Shown: positions 16,531 through 26,793, counted from the first letter of the stretch. The stretch: 64,000 bases of DNA from Proteus vulgaris (GCF_033708015.1 NZ_CP137920.1:3658001-3722000), one strand, 5' to 3'. The notes: generated from the sequence alone by a model not told the origin. Numbers and translations are program-made.

Positions 16531-17000
16531 TATTTTTTACCTTTACGGCTTTCTGGTTTGATCTCTTTTTTACTACTTTGTGCTTTATCTGTAACGTTCT
16601 TAGTTTCAGAAGCAATATTTTGAGCCTGTAAATCTGCAACGGCTTTTGGGGCTTCAACTATTGTTTCAATAACTGTTTCAAGGGCAGTCTCTTGCGTTTT
16701 TTCAGCAACAGCCGATGCTTTTTTCTTACTTTTTATTGTCAGTAATTTAGTGATCACACTTGGCTCTGGTCTTGCGATAACCAATGAACCAATCACTAAC
16801 TCTTTTTGGCTCACGACATCAATACCATGATCAACCGCTGTTCTTACTGCACTGATCTCACCTTGAAAACAGACTGATACCAAGCCAGATCCTACTTTTC
16901 GGTATCCGATAATTTCTACATTTGCGGCTTTACAGGCGGCATCTGCTGCTTGAATGGCTGCGGTTAATCCACGAGTTTCAATCACACCTAAACTGTTCAT
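16530..17000 (-). CDS. cmcE: BMC-H shell protein with long charged tail (CmcE-like)
   Basis: 156 residues. One BMC domain (1-85; LGVIETRGLTAAIQAADAAC, pore loop RKVGSGL) is followed by a tail of about 65 residues rich in Ala, Glu and Lys, ending KKEIKPESRKGKK. The tail is predicted disordered and basic at its end. It differs from the three short BMC-H paralogues upstream at the pore and side residues. GRM2 loci of Klebsiella have one such extended hexamer protein (CmcE). It lies between cutD (13 bp) and pduL (overlapping). Confidence 0.9.
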   Translation of the reverse strand: MNSLGVIETRGLTAAIQAADAACKAANVEIIGYRKVGSGLVSVCFQGEISAVRTAVDHGIDVVSQKELVIGSLVIARPEPSVITKLLTIKSKKKASAVAEKTQETALETVIETIVEAPKAVADLQAQNIASETKNVTDKAQSSKKEIKPESRKGKK

Positions 17001-17013
17001 CTTTCTCTCCTAC

Positions 17014-17964
17014 TTAGTGACGGACAAGACGGATATCGAAATCAAATTTCTTAAAGAAGGCTTCTAAACTATCTAGCTCTTCTGGCGTATAACTTGGATC
17101 GTTTTTTATCGGATAGATCATTTCCAATTTTTCGTACTTATTACGTCCAAATTGGTGATAAGGAAGAATATCGATACGCTGAATATTGCCACGTTTTGAG
17201 AGTTCCATTGCGTAGTTAATCGCGCCCGTGATCGCATCATAAGAGTCGTTATAACCTCGTACTAAAGGCATACGGATCACCACATTGGCACCTAGATCCA
17301 TTAAACGCTCTAAATTACGACGGACATTCTCATTACCAATACCAAACAATGCTTTATGCTGAGTCGTATCAATGTGTTTGATATCAATCAGAAATTGATC
17401 AACCACTTCCGCTAATTTTTCATAATTCGCCACGTTAGTGGTCGCTTGTGTTTCCACAGCGGTATTGATCATCATCTTTTTACATTCTCGTAAAAGCGCA
17501 ACCGCAAAATCAGTTTGTAAACTCATTTCACCGCCACCGATTGTGACACCACCGCCTGAAGAGATATAAAAGTCATAATCTTGCATGATGATTTTCATTA
17601 ACTCAGAGACAGAAACATCTTTTCCCATAATATCAAGCGCATCAGAGATACAAACTTCTTCACATTTGCGACAACCAATACAATCAACAGCGCGATCAAC
17701 ACGGTGAACTTGCTTACCACTTTCATTCGTTGTCATGTAGTGCACACCCGCAGGACAAACATCAACACATTTACCGCAATCTACACATTTGTCGTGAGAG
17801 TACATCACCTGAAATTCACTGCTAAGACCTTCTGGATTTGAACACCAAGGGCAGCGGATATTACAGCCTTTTAAAAAAACGAGAGTACGAATACCATCAC
17901 CATCATAAATAGAGTATTTCTGGATATTAAATATCCGACCTCTTGTTTCTGCCGCCGTCTCCAT
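17014..17964 (-). CDS. cutD: Choline TMA-lyase activating enzyme CutD
   Basis: 316 residues. The radical-SAM motif is CNIRCPWC (Cys34, Cys38, Cys41). Two ferredoxin-type clusters follow: Cys60/63/66/70 and Cys95/98/101/105. This is the layout of glycyl-radical activases that carry extra 4Fe-4S clusters. CutD abstracts a hydrogen from the glycine of CutC to make the catalytic radical and works only without oxygen. It is downstream of cutC with about 100 bp between. The glycine-rich SSGGGVTIGGGEM is the SAM-binding GGE region. Confidence 0.97.
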   Translation of the reverse strand: METAAETRGRIFNIQKYSIYDGDGIRTLVFLKGCNIRCPWCSNPEGLSSEFQVMYSHDKCVDCGKCVDVCPAGVHYMTTNESGKQVHRVDRAVDCIGCRKCEEVCISDALDIMGKDVSVSELMKIIMQDYDFYISSGGGVTIGGGEMSLQTDFAVALLRECKKMMINTAVETQATTNVANYEKLAEVVDQFLIDIKHIDTTQHKALFGIGNENVRRNLERLMDLGANVVIRMPLVRGYNDSYDAITGAINYAMELSKRGNIQRIDILPYHQFGRNKYEKLEMIYPIKNDPSYTPEELDSLEAFFKKFDFDIRLVRH

Positions 17965-18064
17965 CTTTACGCCTCCAAATCTGCATCAAACATCCCTGTT
18001 CGATAAATTTAAATCTTGTCTTGTCGATTAAAAGGGATAGCTTGTGCCACCCCTATGGCTATGA

Positions 18065-21000
18065 TCAGAATTTCTCAATCACAGTACGACTGATAATTTC
18101 ATCCTGAACTTCTTTACATAATTCAACGAAGTAAGCACTGTAACCTGCAACACGAACAATCAAATCGCGGTATTTTTCAGGCTCAACTTGCGCTTTTTTC
18201 AGTACTTCATTATCAACATAGCTAAATTGCATCTGGCCGTTACCCAGAATTGAAGCGGTTCTTAATAAAGTAATTAAACCTTGGCGACCTTCATTGGTAT
18301 CTAATAAACCTTTCAGGAATTTGAAGTTATGAACCATACCGATATTCATGGTTTCAACATTCATCTTGCTGATTGATTTGATGATCGCCGTTGGGCCATG
18401 TTTATCAGCGCCTTGTGTTGGGCTGATCCCATCTGACAATGGTTTCCATGCAAAACGACCATTTGGTGTGGCTGCTGTTAACTCGCCAATTGGCGTATTG
18501 TTAGAGATAGACAGCGTGCCGTGGCTCAGCGTGGAATAGAGCATTTTATATTTACGACATTCACGCTCAGTCCACTCCGTAATATCTAATGCATATTGGT
18601 CAACAATATCGTCATCGTTACCAAATTTTGGTGCATTTAAGCAGTCACGTAATAACTCATCATGACCTTCAAAGTTAGCTAATAGCGCATCGCGGATTTG
18701 TTCTAAGGTGTATTTTCTATCTTCATAAACAAGTTTGCGAATAGCTGCCATTGAGTCCACATAAGTCGCTAAACCGGAGAAGATAAGGCCAGGACCATGG
18801 TTAACCATTGCACCACCCGCAGTGACGTCTTTACCTTGTTCCATACAGCCTTCAACCAGTAAAGACATTAATGGTTTCGGTGCAACATCACGGTGAACGC
18901 GTTGGCTGATCACAGTACCAATGGCGGATAAACGAACGATATGTGCCACTTGCTCTTTTACAGCACGGTCGAAATCTTCATAGGTACGCAAGTCACGTAA
19001 ATCCCCTGTATCTAAACCTTGGTAGCTATCAAACAACACCATACGACCGCGATTTAATACAAACTCAATGGCGATAGGCCATTGGGTATAACCTGTTGAT
19101 GTCCATTGATAAATTCGACCTGATTTTTGTGGCTCAACACAGCCCATCAAGCAGTAGTCACGAGCATCCTCAAAGTCAAAGCCTTTACGTAGCATCATCT
19201 TGATATGAGAATCATCGAAGTGACAAGCTGGGAAGCCCATACCTGCTTTTACGACATCAACAATTTTTTCCATATATTGCTGTGGCGATTGGTTATGAAT
19301 ACGACATGCCAGTGATGGTTGATACACTTTCACAAAGCGTACAGCATCCATAATCAGGTAAGTTAAATCGTTACATGCATCGCCACCAGAGCGTTTTTGT
19401 CCGCCAATGGTTAAGTTGATAAACGGCTGATAACCCGCGAAGTATTTCGCACCTAGTTCACTCGACATCCACATTAACTCAGCACATTTGATGATAAAGG
19501 CTTGCATCATTTCCAGTGCTTGTTCACGCGTTAAACGACCTGATTTGATATCGTTTTCATACATTGGGAAGCAGTATTGGTCTAAACGACCTAAAGAAAG
19601 ACCCGTTTGGTTCTCTTCAACTTCAAACAGTGACTCAACTGTCCAGATACTTTGCAGTGCTTCTTGCAGTGTTTTAGGGGGATTAGCGGGTACATTTTCA
19701 TTAACTTGAGCAATGGTTAGTAACTCTTCACGACGTTGTGGATTGCTCTCTTTTGATGCTAATTCACGCGCATGTTCTGCAATGCGATGTGCGTAAGCAA
19801 TCACACCTTCACAGCTTTCAATAGACGCTTTGTAGAAATAAATACGGTCGATATCCGCAGGATTTTCCATGCTTAATTCAGCCAGTTTTGCTTGCGCATC
19901 GGCTTTAATACCGTTCATGCCCTTAGTGAAAAGCAGTACGTCATAACCTGGGCAAGTATCACCACCACCATTGATTTGGTGATAAGACAGATCACTAACA
20001 AAGGTTTCACCACTAAATTCCCACACACCTGCTTCGCGATATTGAGCTTCACAGATCTCGTCTAAAGAACGACCTTCCCAGAATGGAACAATCTCTTCGC
20101 GAATAACTTTTTTGTCTTCTTCTGAAATTTGGAATGGATCTTGTGGACGTGTGCTCATGGTATCGAGTTCATCACGAACCCAGCGCCATGCGATATCAGG
20201 AGAGAAAGCACCTGCACGCGCTTTTCCACAAGGATGTCCAACTATCAGCTCTTCATCTTGAATTAAGATAGGTGCAGTTTCACATGCACGACGGAATGCT
20301 TTAGCGCGCAGTAAAATCGGTGGCAAACCTGGGTTATTTCGGACGATTTCAGTAAATGCTAGTGCCCTGTAAATAGAGACACTTGGACGTGCTTCTAAGT
20401 AGCGATTACGTAAGCGTTGTAAGCGAGGCGTTAACCCTTCCATCACCTTGAATTCGCCCGCATCAGCATTTGATGTAACAAAGTGTGCAGAAGGAGCGGC
20501 GTATTGAGGCTGTGAATTCGCACGACCATTATATAAACGCACTTGCAGTGAACTGTGTAAGGTTGACAGATTAGTGCGAGCGGATAACAGCATCTCTGAC
20601 AGTTCGTTAATGCTGACACGTGGATCGTTGATATCAACACCCTGTGTCATTGCATCAAACATGGGATAACCATCAACTTCTTTAGTTGCACGTACTTCTG
20701 AAAGTTCAGCTAATTTCAGCCATACACTTTCAACAATTTCATACGCTTGTGCTTGTGTTAAACGACCTTGGTCGATATCACGTTGATAGAATGGATAAAG
20801 TGCTTTATCAAATCCCATTGGATTAATGGCATAGCTACCATTTTCTAGATGTAAGACTAATTGCAGTAAATAAAATACTTGAACCGCTTCTTTAAAAGTC
20901 TCTGCTGGTTTTGCAGGCACTTTACGTAATATTGCTGCACTATCTAATAATTCGGCTTTACGGTAAGGATTACCTTCCATTGCGGCTAAATTCTCTGCTT

Positions 21001-21493
21001 TTGCAGACAGAATTTGTGCAAAATACAGTGCTGCATCACATGCATAAATTGCTGATTTACAGTAATTAGCTTCATCCATACTGCTACGATTGACGGCACT
21101 ACCAATGCTTCTAATTCTGTCTTCAAGCTGTGCTTTGATGGCTAAGAAACCTTGGTTTACCACCAGCATATAATCAGGTGATGCAACGCTATTATTAATA
21201 CTTAAGAAGCGATAGATAGAGTCGCTACGCACTTCTTCTTCAGTATGAAAAATGGCACCGCGTGGTGTTGATGATTGGCTACCGATAATCAGTTCATCTT
21301 GTGCGATATAGCTTGGAAAATGGCGGATAAACTCATAAAAACGTTGCGCAGGTTTAATCGCTTGTGGAACACCTGCAATGCTGTTATCTAATGAATCAAA
21401 AATTGTCGCACGCTCTGTACTGATTGAGCTATTGCGTGAAACTAAACGTTCTGCCAGCATTTTTACGCGTGGCGTCAAAGAATATTTGGCCAT
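18065..21493 (-). CDS. cutC: Choline trimethylamine-lyase CutC, long form
   Basis: 1142 residues, about 300 more than the short CutC of sulfate reducers. The C-terminal two thirds form the glycyl-radical barrel, with catalytic Cys785 and Glu787 in MGCVEP and the radical glycine Gly1117 in RVAGYSAYF. It cleaves choline to trimethylamine and acetaldehyde. The N-terminal 300 residues are a degenerate copy of the enzyme's own N-lobe: RAxxF, the Asp-Glu-Leu-Ile-x-Gly motif (DELIIG against EELIVG) and [20 protein letters not shown] against [20 protein letters not shown] align by eye. This copy lacks the active site and has been linked to encapsulation in GRM2 systems. Activated by CutD; inactivated by oxygen. 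Confidence 0.97.
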   Translation of the reverse strand: MAKYSLTPRVKMLAERLVSRNSSISTERATIFDSLDNSIAGVPQAIKPAQRFYEFIRHFPSYIAQDELIIGSQSSTPRGAIFHTEEEVRSDSIYRFLSINNSVASPDYMLVVNQGFLAIKAQLEDRIRSIGSAVNRSSMDEANYCKSAIYACDAALYFAQILSAKAENLAAMEGNPYRKAELLDSAAILRKVPAKPAETFKEAVQVFYLLQLVLHLENGSYAINPMGFDKALYPFYQRDIDQGRLTQAQAYEIVESVWLKLAELSEVRATKEVDGYPMFDAMTQGVDINDPRVSINELSEMLLSARTNLSTLHSSLQVRLYNGRANSQPQYAAPSAHFVTSNADAGEFKVMEGLTPRLQRLRNRYLEARPSVSIYRALAFTEIVRNNPGLPPILLRAKAFRRACETAPILIQDEELIVGHPCGKARAGAFSPDIAWRWVRDELDTMSTRPQDPFQISEEDKKVIREEIVPFWEGRSLDEICEAQYREAGVWEFSGETFVSDLSYHQINGGGDTCPGYDVLLFTKGMNGIKADAQAKLAELSMENPADIDRIYFYKASIESCEGVIAYAHRIAEHARELASKESNPQRREELLTIAQVNENVPANPPKTLQEALQSIWTVESLFEVEENQTGLSLGRLDQYCFPMYENDIKSGRLTREQALEMMQAFIIKCAELMWMSSELGAKYFAGYQPFINLTIGGQKRSGGDACNDLTYLIMDAVRFVKVYQPSLACRIHNQSPQQYMEKIVDVVKAGMGFPACHFDDSHIKMMLRKGFDFEDARDYCLMGCVEPQKSGRIYQWTSTGYTQWPIAIEFVLNRGRMVLFDSYQGLDTGDLRDLRTYEDFDRAVKEQVAHIVRLSAIGTVISQRVHRDVAPKPLMSLLVEGCMEQGKDVTAGGAMVNHGPGLIFSGLATYVDSMAAIRKLVYEDRKYTLEQIRDALLANFEGHDELLRDCLNAPKFGNDDDIVDQYALDITEWTERECRKYKMLYSTLSHGTLSISNNTPIGELTAATPNGRFAWKPLSDGISPTQGADKHGPTAIIKSISKMNVETMNIGMVHNFKFLKGLLDTNEGRQGLITLLRTASILGNGQMQFSYVDNEVLKKAQVEPEKYRDLIVRVAGYSAYFVELCKEVQDEIISRTVIEKF

Positions 21494-21549
21494 GTGAGGC
21501 TCTCCTGATGTTCTTTACTTGACCTAATCGGTATTTATTCGGTTGAGCA

Positions 21550-22698
21550 TTAGCTGTGTGATACACCGGCAAATGCCTGACGATACAATGTTTCTAATTG
21601 GTGTGTGTTCACGTCACGCGGATTTGTCGGTGTACAGCTATCTCGTAAAGCCTGTCCGACCATTTCCGTTAAACGAGCATAAAAGTCCGCTTCACTGACA
21701 CCGGTATCGCGAATACTCTTCGGCATACCCATTTCATCTTTCAATACATTAATGGCGACGATTAAACTGGTTACCCCTTCTCTTACTGTATTAGCTGGAA
21801 GTCCCAAGCTTTGAGCAAGATAGGCGTAACGTTTTGCTGCTTCACTATTACAATCACCATGAAGATTGGCGTTAAAGGCGACAACATGTGTCATCAATAA
21901 CGCATTTGCACGACCGTGAGGAACGTGGAATACACCGCCTAATGCGTGAGCAAGACTGTGAGTTATCCCCAGCGAGGCGTTAGTAAATGCCATGCCTGCG
22001 ATACAAGATGCGTTATGCATTTTTTCGCGAGCAAATAAGTTGTCACCTTGATGGTGGCAATCAATAAGATGACCAAAGACTAACTTGACGGCTTTCTCTG
22101 CCATCGCATCGGAAAAATCAGATGCGGCTTTAGAAACATAAGCTTCTAGTGCATGACAAAGGACATCCATACCGGTATCTGCCGTAATGGCAGGTGGCAC
22201 AGATTTCACCAACTCAGGATCGAGAATGGCGACATCAGGCAACATAAACTCATCAACCAAGACCAGTTTTTCATTGTGTGATTTGATCACTGAAAAAGAG
22301 GTCACTTCAGAACCCGTACCACTGGTGGTTGGGATCGCAATAAATTGAGGTTTTGTTCTGTTGCTCTCTTTACGGGTATGCCAGAGGGAGTACATAACGG
22401 CTTTCGCAGCATCAATCACTGATCCACCACCAAGTGCGATAACCAAGTCTGGATAATGAGCATCCATGATCTTCATACCACTGACGATGGCTGAAATATC
22501 GGGATCGGAAGCAACATCATCGTAAATGTGGAAATCAATACCTCGTTGCATTAACTTGTCAGTGACTTTATTTGCAAAGCCAAACTTCACCATTGCTTTA
22601 TCTGTCACCACAAATGCGCGGCGGGCAGTTAACCCAGAAAGAAAATCCAGTGCATTGGTGCCAAACTGAATTTGGGGTTTTATCAGAAACTCACTCAT
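21550..22698 (-). CDS. cutO: Iron-dependent alcohol dehydrogenase of the cut operon (CutO/PduQ-like)
   Basis: 382 residues from the ATG at 22698, which follows AAGGAG by ten bases; a longer frame would run back into the BMC-P gene. Group III alcohol dehydrogenase motifs are present: the NAD-binding GGGSVIDAAK and the metal ligands within CHALEAY and THSLAHALGGVFHVPHG. It would reduce acetaldehyde to ethanol, regenerating NAD+ inside the shell. It lies between the BMC-P gene (7 bp) and cutC. It resembles propanol dehydrogenase PduQ and the CutO class; substrate follows from context. Confidence 0.93.
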   Translation of the reverse strand: MSEFLIKPQIQFGTNALDFLSGLTARRAFVVTDKAMVKFGFANKVTDKLMQRGIDFHIYDDVASDPDISAIVSGMKIMDAHYPDLVIALGGGSVIDAAKAVMYSLWHTRKESNRTKPQFIAIPTTSGTGSEVTSFSVIKSHNEKLVLVDEFMLPDVAILDPELVKSVPPAITADTGMDVLCHALEAYVSKAASDFSDAMAEKAVKLVFGHLIDCHHQGDNLFAREKMHNASCIAGMAFTNASLGITHSLAHALGGVFHVPHGRANALLMTHVVAFNANLHGDCNSEAAKRYAYLAQSLGLPANTVREGVTSLIVAINVLKDEMGMPKSIRDTGVSEADFYARLTEMVGQALRDSCTPTNPRDVNTHQLETLYRQAFAGVSHS

Positions 22699-22705
22699 GT
22701 CGTTA

Positions 22706-22969
22706 TTACTCCTTACTGTCCCGATAAACCTTCTCAACAATGGCAACCACTGACATCGCCTTGTAGCGATCTTTGTTCAGCGCAAAGTATTCTTCAGCCA
22801 ACACAACATCGTTGATACCTGCACCTACACTATCCACTGCAACATACGTTTTGTTTTTCAGTGGCTTAAGCTCATCATCTAAGGTGGCTATCATCAATAA
22901 ATTGCTACCTTTAAGTTCTGGGCTTTTTTGTGTCGCTACTACGTGTCCGATTACCTTTGCGAGGATCAT
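22706..22969 (-). CDS. cmcD: BMC-P pentameric vertex protein (EutN/CcmL type)
   Basis: 87 residues. The whole protein is one EutN/CcmL domain: MILAKVIGHVVATQKSPELK, then a strand with VAVDSVGAGINDVVLAEE, the motif that lines the pentamer pore. Five copies cap each vertex of the icosahedral shell. GRM2 loci encode a single such protein (CmcD in Klebsiella). It is translated between the aldehyde and alcohol dehydrogenase genes, a position shared with other cut operons. Confidence 0.96.
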   Translation of the reverse strand: MILAKVIGHVVATQKSPELKGSNLLMIATLDDELKPLKNKTYVAVDSVGAGINDVVLAEEYFALNKDRYKAMSVVAIVEKVYRDSKE

Positions 22970-22995
22970 GGTTTATATCGCCTTATATCAATGAG

Positions 22996-24663
22996 TTATT
23001 TACTCAGACGTCCGAGAACTTCCTTGATAATGCGCTCCACGTTTTCTTCGGTAATATCACCTTGTTCAATCACTTGTTGTGTACAAGCACTGACAGTCGT
23101 TGCATAAGGAGATGCACCAAAGCGATCATCACCTTGAACTTGACGTTGTGCAGTGGCACATTCAGCATGAACCGGGGTTAAAGAAGGTGAACGAAAACGG
23201 TCATCATCAAGAATGCTGGTCTGGTGATTTGCACTGGAAACAGAGCAAGCAGAAACAGCAGGTTGAGTAACTTCTTGTGCTAAAGGACAAGGTTGTTTCA
23301 GCTCTTCAACGGTACGCACGCCATAACCTACTTTACGAATATTCAGTAGATTCATCGGACCAACATTGTCAGAGCTAGAACCACCACCTACAGCCCCACA
23401 GCCTAAGGTTAACGCTGGAGTAATATTAGTGGTTGCACCGATGCCACCTAATGCCGCTGGGGTATTAATCAGAATACGGTTAACCGGTTTTTCTAGAGAG
23501 AACTGACGAATAACATCTTCATTTTTGGTATGAATAACTAAGGTATGACCTAAGCCTTCGTTAGTCAGTAATTGCACCACGCGATCGCACGCGGATTTCC
23601 AATCTTCTTCGATATACATGCCTAAGATTGGGCATAGTTTTTCACGCGAATACGGGTTTTTTGGGGAAACGGTATCTTGTAATGCGATTAATACACGCGT
23701 ATTCGCGGGTACGCTAAAACCAGCACGCTGACTTAAATAAATCGCATCTTTACCCACAACAGCTGGGTTAATTGTGCCGTTAGCACGCAGTAACATTGAA
23801 GCCACTTTTGTTGCTTCTTCGTCATTCATAAAGTAAGCACCTTGCGCTAATAGCTCTCGGTGAACTTCGTTATAAATGCAACGTTCAACAATAATGGATT
23901 GCTCTGATGCGCAGATAACGCCGTTATCGAATGTTTTACTGGTGATGATATCGCTCACGGCTTTTTTGATATCTGCACTGCGTTCGATAAAAGCAGGGCC
24001 ATTACCTGGACCACCACTGATGGTTGGTGTACCTGATGCATAAGCGGCACGCACCATACCTTCACCACCCGTCGCTAAAATTAATGACACATCTTTGCTG
24101 TGCATTAATTCTTTGGTCGCTTCTAATGTCAGTAATGTCACACCATCAACAATACCTGCTGGTGCTCCAGCCTCTAAAGCCGCTTTTTTAACAATTTCTA
24201 ATGCACGGAAACTGCACTGTTTTGCATTTGGATGCGGAGAGAAAATAATCGCATTACCCGCTTTCAGTGCAATTAGGGTTTTATAGATAATGGTTGATGT
24301 TGGGTTAGTTGAAGGGACTAACGCCGTGATAACACCTAAAGGCACGCCAACATCCATGACTTTTTTCACTTTATCGTCATTGATAATGCCAACGGTCTTC
24401 ATGTCTTTCATATGTTCATACACACGCAATGACGCGAAAGTATTCTTCAGAACTTTGTCTTCCCACTTACCAAAGCCTGTTTCTTCGTTCGCCATTTTTG
24501 CCAGCTCTTCTGCGTGACGAGCCGCTTCAAATGCAATGTGTTTTACAATGCTGTCGATTTTTTCCTGCGAAAACTTAGCATAAACAAGTTGTGCATTTTT
24601 CGCGTTACGAACTAGCTCACGAGCCAGTTGTCTGGATTGCAAATCTTTATCTAATGCAACCAT
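22996..24663 (-). CDS. cutF: CoA-acylating aldehyde dehydrogenase of the cut operon (CutF/PduP/EutE-like)
   Basis: 555 residues from the ATG at 24663 (MVALDKDL...), preceded by a G-run site GGGGGGAGAC; another ATG four codons upstream has no such site. The catalytic Cys is in NGVICASEQ (about residue 251), with a GGPGNGPAFI cofactor segment. It oxidises acetaldehyde to acetyl-CoA. The last 100 residues are unusual: a Cys/Ser/Thr-rich linker containing DDRF twice (DDDRFRSP, GDDRFGASP), then a terminal amphipathic helix (ITEENVERIIKEVLGRLSK), a clear C-terminal encapsulation peptide. It stands between the BMC-H triplet and the BMC-P gene. Confidence 0.95.
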   Translation of the reverse strand: MVALDKDLQSRQLARELVRNAKNAQLVYAKFSQEKIDSIVKHIAFEAARHAEELAKMANEETGFGKWEDKVLKNTFASLRVYEHMKDMKTVGIINDDKVKKVMDVGVPLGVITALVPSTNPTSTIIYKTLIALKAGNAIIFSPHPNAKQCSFRALEIVKKAALEAGAPAGIVDGVTLLTLEATKELMHSKDVSLILATGGEGMVRAAYASGTPTISGGPGNGPAFIERSADIKKAVSDIITSKTFDNGVICASEQSIIVERCIYNEVHRELLAQGAYFMNDEEATKVASMLLRANGTINPAVVGKDAIYLSQRAGFSVPANTRVLIALQDTVSPKNPYSREKLCPILGMYIEEDWKSACDRVVQLLTNEGLGHTLVIHTKNEDVIRQFSLEKPVNRILINTPAALGGIGATTNITPALTLGCGAVGGGSSSDNVGPMNLLNIRKVGYGVRTVEELKQPCPLAQEVTQPAVSACSVSSANHQTSILDDDRFRSPSLTPVHAECATAQRQVQGDDRFGASPYATTVSACTQQVIEQGDITEENVERIIKEVLGRLSK

Positions 24664-24736
24664 GTCTCCCCCCATACAGGAGTTAAAAAATTTAGCTGAA
24701 TAACTTATTTCTTTGCTTTACAGCACGCCTGAATAA

Positions 24737-25015
24737 TCAGGCTTTGTGCTGTTGTGCGATTTTCTCGATATCGTTATGCGGTCTTGCAATAACACGAGAA
24801 GTCACGACAGTGCCGATACGTTTTGCCGCTTCAACACCTGACTCAACCGCTGCATTGACTGCACCGACATCGCCTTTCACCATTGCTGTCACTAAACCTG
24901 AACCGACGTTTTCATAACCAATCAGTTCAACATTGGCTGCTTTGCACATTGCATCAGCAGCTTCAATGCAAGCGACAAGCCCTTTGGTTTCAACTAGACC
25001 GAGTGCTTCTTTCAT
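24737..25015 (-). CDS. cmcC: BMC-H hexameric shell protein, third copy
   Basis: 92 residues, a single PduA/EutM-type BMC domain. The core from [15 protein letters not shown] through [15 protein letters not shown] is shared with its two upstream neighbours; the pore loop is ENVGSGL. Differences are the start ([10 protein letters not shown]), [17 protein letters not shown] and the last residues. It is the last of three tandem copies. Hexamers tile the shell facets and the central pore passes small substrates. It precedes the aldehyde dehydrogenase by about 70 bp. Confidence 0.96.
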   Translation of the reverse strand: MKEALGLVETKGLVACIEAADAMCKAANVELIGYENVGSGLVTAMVKGDVGAVNAAVESGVEAAKRIGTVVTSRVIARPHNDIEKIAQQHKA

Positions 25016-25029
25016 ATTTATTTCCTTCG

Positions 25030-25314
25030 TTATTCAGTCACTTTGTACTGGGCAACGATTTTTTGAATATCGTTATGTGGACGAGCGATGACTAATGAAG
25101 TCACAACAGTACCAACACGTTGAGCAGCTTCTAAGCCAGATTCCACAGCGGCTTTAACGGCACCTACATCGCCTTTCACCATTGCAGTCACTAAACCTGA
25201 ACCCACATTTTCGTAGCCGATTAACTCAACATTTGCCGCTTTACACATCGCGTCTGCAGCTTCGATACAAGCCACCAGCCCTTGAGTTTCAATAAGTCCT
25301 AATGCATCACCCAT
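25030..25314 (-). CDS. cmcB: BMC-H hexameric shell protein, second copy
   Basis: 94 residues, nearly the same protein as its neighbours ([12 protein letters not shown]..., pore loop ENVGSGL), with a slightly longer C-terminus ending KVTE. The spacing to the next copy is 14 bp and to the previous about 20 bp. Codons differ at many synonymous positions from the other copies although the protein cores match, pointing to old paralogues held by selection, not a recent duplication. Confidence 0.96.
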   Translation of the reverse strand: MGDALGLIETQGLVACIEAADAMCKAANVELIGYENVGSGLVTAMVKGDVGAVKAAVESGLEAAQRVGTVVTSLVIARPHNDIQKIVAQYKVTE

Positions 25315-25334
25315 ACGTTCTCCTAAGGCAAAAA

Positions 25335-25613
25335 CTATGCCTTGTGTTTGATAACAATTTTGTTGATGTCATTGTGAGGACGAGCAATCACGAGCGATGT
25401 AACAACTTCACCCACGCGTTGTGCTGACTCCACACCTGAATCCACAGCAGCTTTCACTGCGCCTACGTCGCCTTTCACCATCGCAGTCACGAGACCTGAA
25501 CCCACATTTTCATAGCCAATAAGTTCAACGTTCGCGGCTTTACACATAGCGTCAGCGGCTTCAATACATGCCACCAGACCTTTGGTTTCGATCAGACCTA
25601 ATGCATCACCCAT
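25335..25613 (-). CDS. cmcA: BMC-H hexameric shell protein, first gene of the cut operon
   Basis: 92 residues from the ATG at 25613, eight bases after GGAGG; a longer reading from 25658 has no ribosome binding site and would add residues not in the family. The single BMC domain begins [12 protein letters not shown] and has the pore loop ENVGSGL. As first gene of the operon with the best ribosome site it is probably the most abundant shell protein. GRM2 loci of Klebsiella also open with three near-identical BMC-H genes (cmcA, cmcB, cmcC). Confidence 0.95.
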   Translation of the reverse strand: MGDALGLIETKGLVACIEAADAMCKAANVELIGYENVGSGLVTAMVKGDVGAVKAAVDSGVESAQRVGEVVTSLVIARPHNDINKIVIKHKA

Positions 25614-26219
25614 TTTCATTTCCTCCGAGAAGCCGTTTAACGGTTTACGTTTGCCCATTATGTCTGCGTGGTGATTTTTTAAACGCAGACGTTGGTTTCA
25701 AAATCACTATAACGCGCAAAAATAAAAACAAAATATAAATCCATAATAACAACGCATATAGAATTTAATTCTGTTATTTAGTGTTTTTTATCTCTCTATT
25801 TATATATCCGTGCTGTTAATTTGTTTTTTTCATCGTTATAAATTTATTGATTTTCATAAAAAAAAGATGAAAAAATAGCCAAATTAACTTTGTTAGAAGG
25901 ATGTTGAAAAGGTGAAAAAAGGCAGTACATATCGACGAGAAAGATGTGCGGAATATCACTGATATTTCAATGTGAGATCAATAATTGGAAAAGCGTAAAT
26001 CAAGTCTATATACAAATCGTGCTATTTTTTTGTTGATCACATATTTATCAAATTTATATCTTTACGACGGTGTATAAAAAATAAAGATGAGCACTCTTTA
26101 CTATAAAAGTCATACCGACAATCCATTGAAATCACGGAATAGGCAAAGAGTTAACATCAGGAATATGTGAGAAGAGATGGTCAATTAAGAGGATAGATAT
26201 ATTGAGTTTTAGATAAACA
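25614..26219. promoter_or_regulatory. Leader and promoter region of the cut/GRM2 operon
   Basis: About 600 bp without a gene. In the leftward leader an 8-bp perfect stem (GTCTGCGT at 25662-25669, ACGCAGAC at 25683-25690, 13-base loop) is followed by a smaller AACCGTT/ACGGCTT-type hairpin just ahead of the first ribosome site. The rest is AT-rich; no clear regulator gene or consensus FNR/CRP site was found. Confidence 0.5.
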
Positions 26220-26221
26220 AA

Positions 26222-26246
26222 AAGGCGACTATATAGAGGCCGCCTT
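26222..26246 (-). terminator. Terminator of the TetR-MarT-FidL operon
   Basis: Arms AAGGCG (26222-26227) and CGCCTT (26241-26246) lie about 30 bp past the fidL stop. On the leftward transcript the hairpin is followed by TTTTTGTTT. Confidence 0.8.
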
Positions 26247-26274
26247 GCAAAATAGAATCAGATAATCAGGACGA

Positions 26275-26793
26275 TTAATCGAATTTACTGCCCGGTTTTA
26301 AGGTACAAATATAGAGCGGTGAATTGAGTGAACTGAGTAGTAATGTTTTCTCATTTAACTTTTGCGCATTAATAAATAACCCATCATGACTGTCTGACAT
26401 TTCACGCATAAAATAGTCAAAAATAACGTCTGGAGATTCATCAATTGATGATGCACTGGCATCCCATTGGCTAACAAAATAGTGACGTTCTGTTGGTGAA
26501 ACACGCTTGGTTGTATAATCAAATTTCACATAGCGTTGTAAATATAACCATCCTGCTTTTGAGGTGGTATAACCTTCAACAACAATAGACCCTTTACCAT
26601 TAGCGCCAAATGAAAAATGAATATTCCCATTTACATTTTCATCTTCCATATTTTCAAAACGCATAATGCCCTTGGTAGAGCAAACCATGACACCTTCATT
26701 TTTAATGGTTAATAATCTTGTTGCTGCATAAGTCGCGACCAAGATAAAAATCAGGGCCGATAAAAAACATAAAAGTTTCCCTGAGATTTTCAT
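26275..26793 (-). CDS. FidL-like membrane protein, partner of the MarT-type regulator
   Basis: 172 residues from the ATG at 26793, whose A is the last base of the upstream stop codon (TAATG). One N-terminal transmembrane helix (LLCFLSALIFILVATYAA) is followed by a periplasmic beta-rich domain. Size, topology and its place directly behind a ToxR-like regulator match FidL of Salmonella SPI-3 and YqeJ of E. coli. By analogy with ToxS it may stabilise or modulate the regulator's periplasmic part; no direct function is established for the family. Confidence 0.78.
   Translation of the reverse strand: MKISGKLLCFLSALIFILVATYAATRLLTIKNEGVMVCSTKGIMRFENMEDENVNGNIHFSFGANGKGSIVVEGYTTSKAGWLYLQRYVKFDYTTKRVSPTERHYFVSQWDASASSIDESPDVIFDYFMREMSDSHDGLFINAQKLNEKTLLLSSLNSPLYICTLKPGSKFD

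Noticed and set aside
25920..26060. FNR or CRP sites for the cut operon (TTGAT...ATCAA at about 26033-26051; TGTGA half sites)
   Set aside because: Half-site spacing is wrong (nine bases between, four needed for FNR) and no full CRP dyad is seen.
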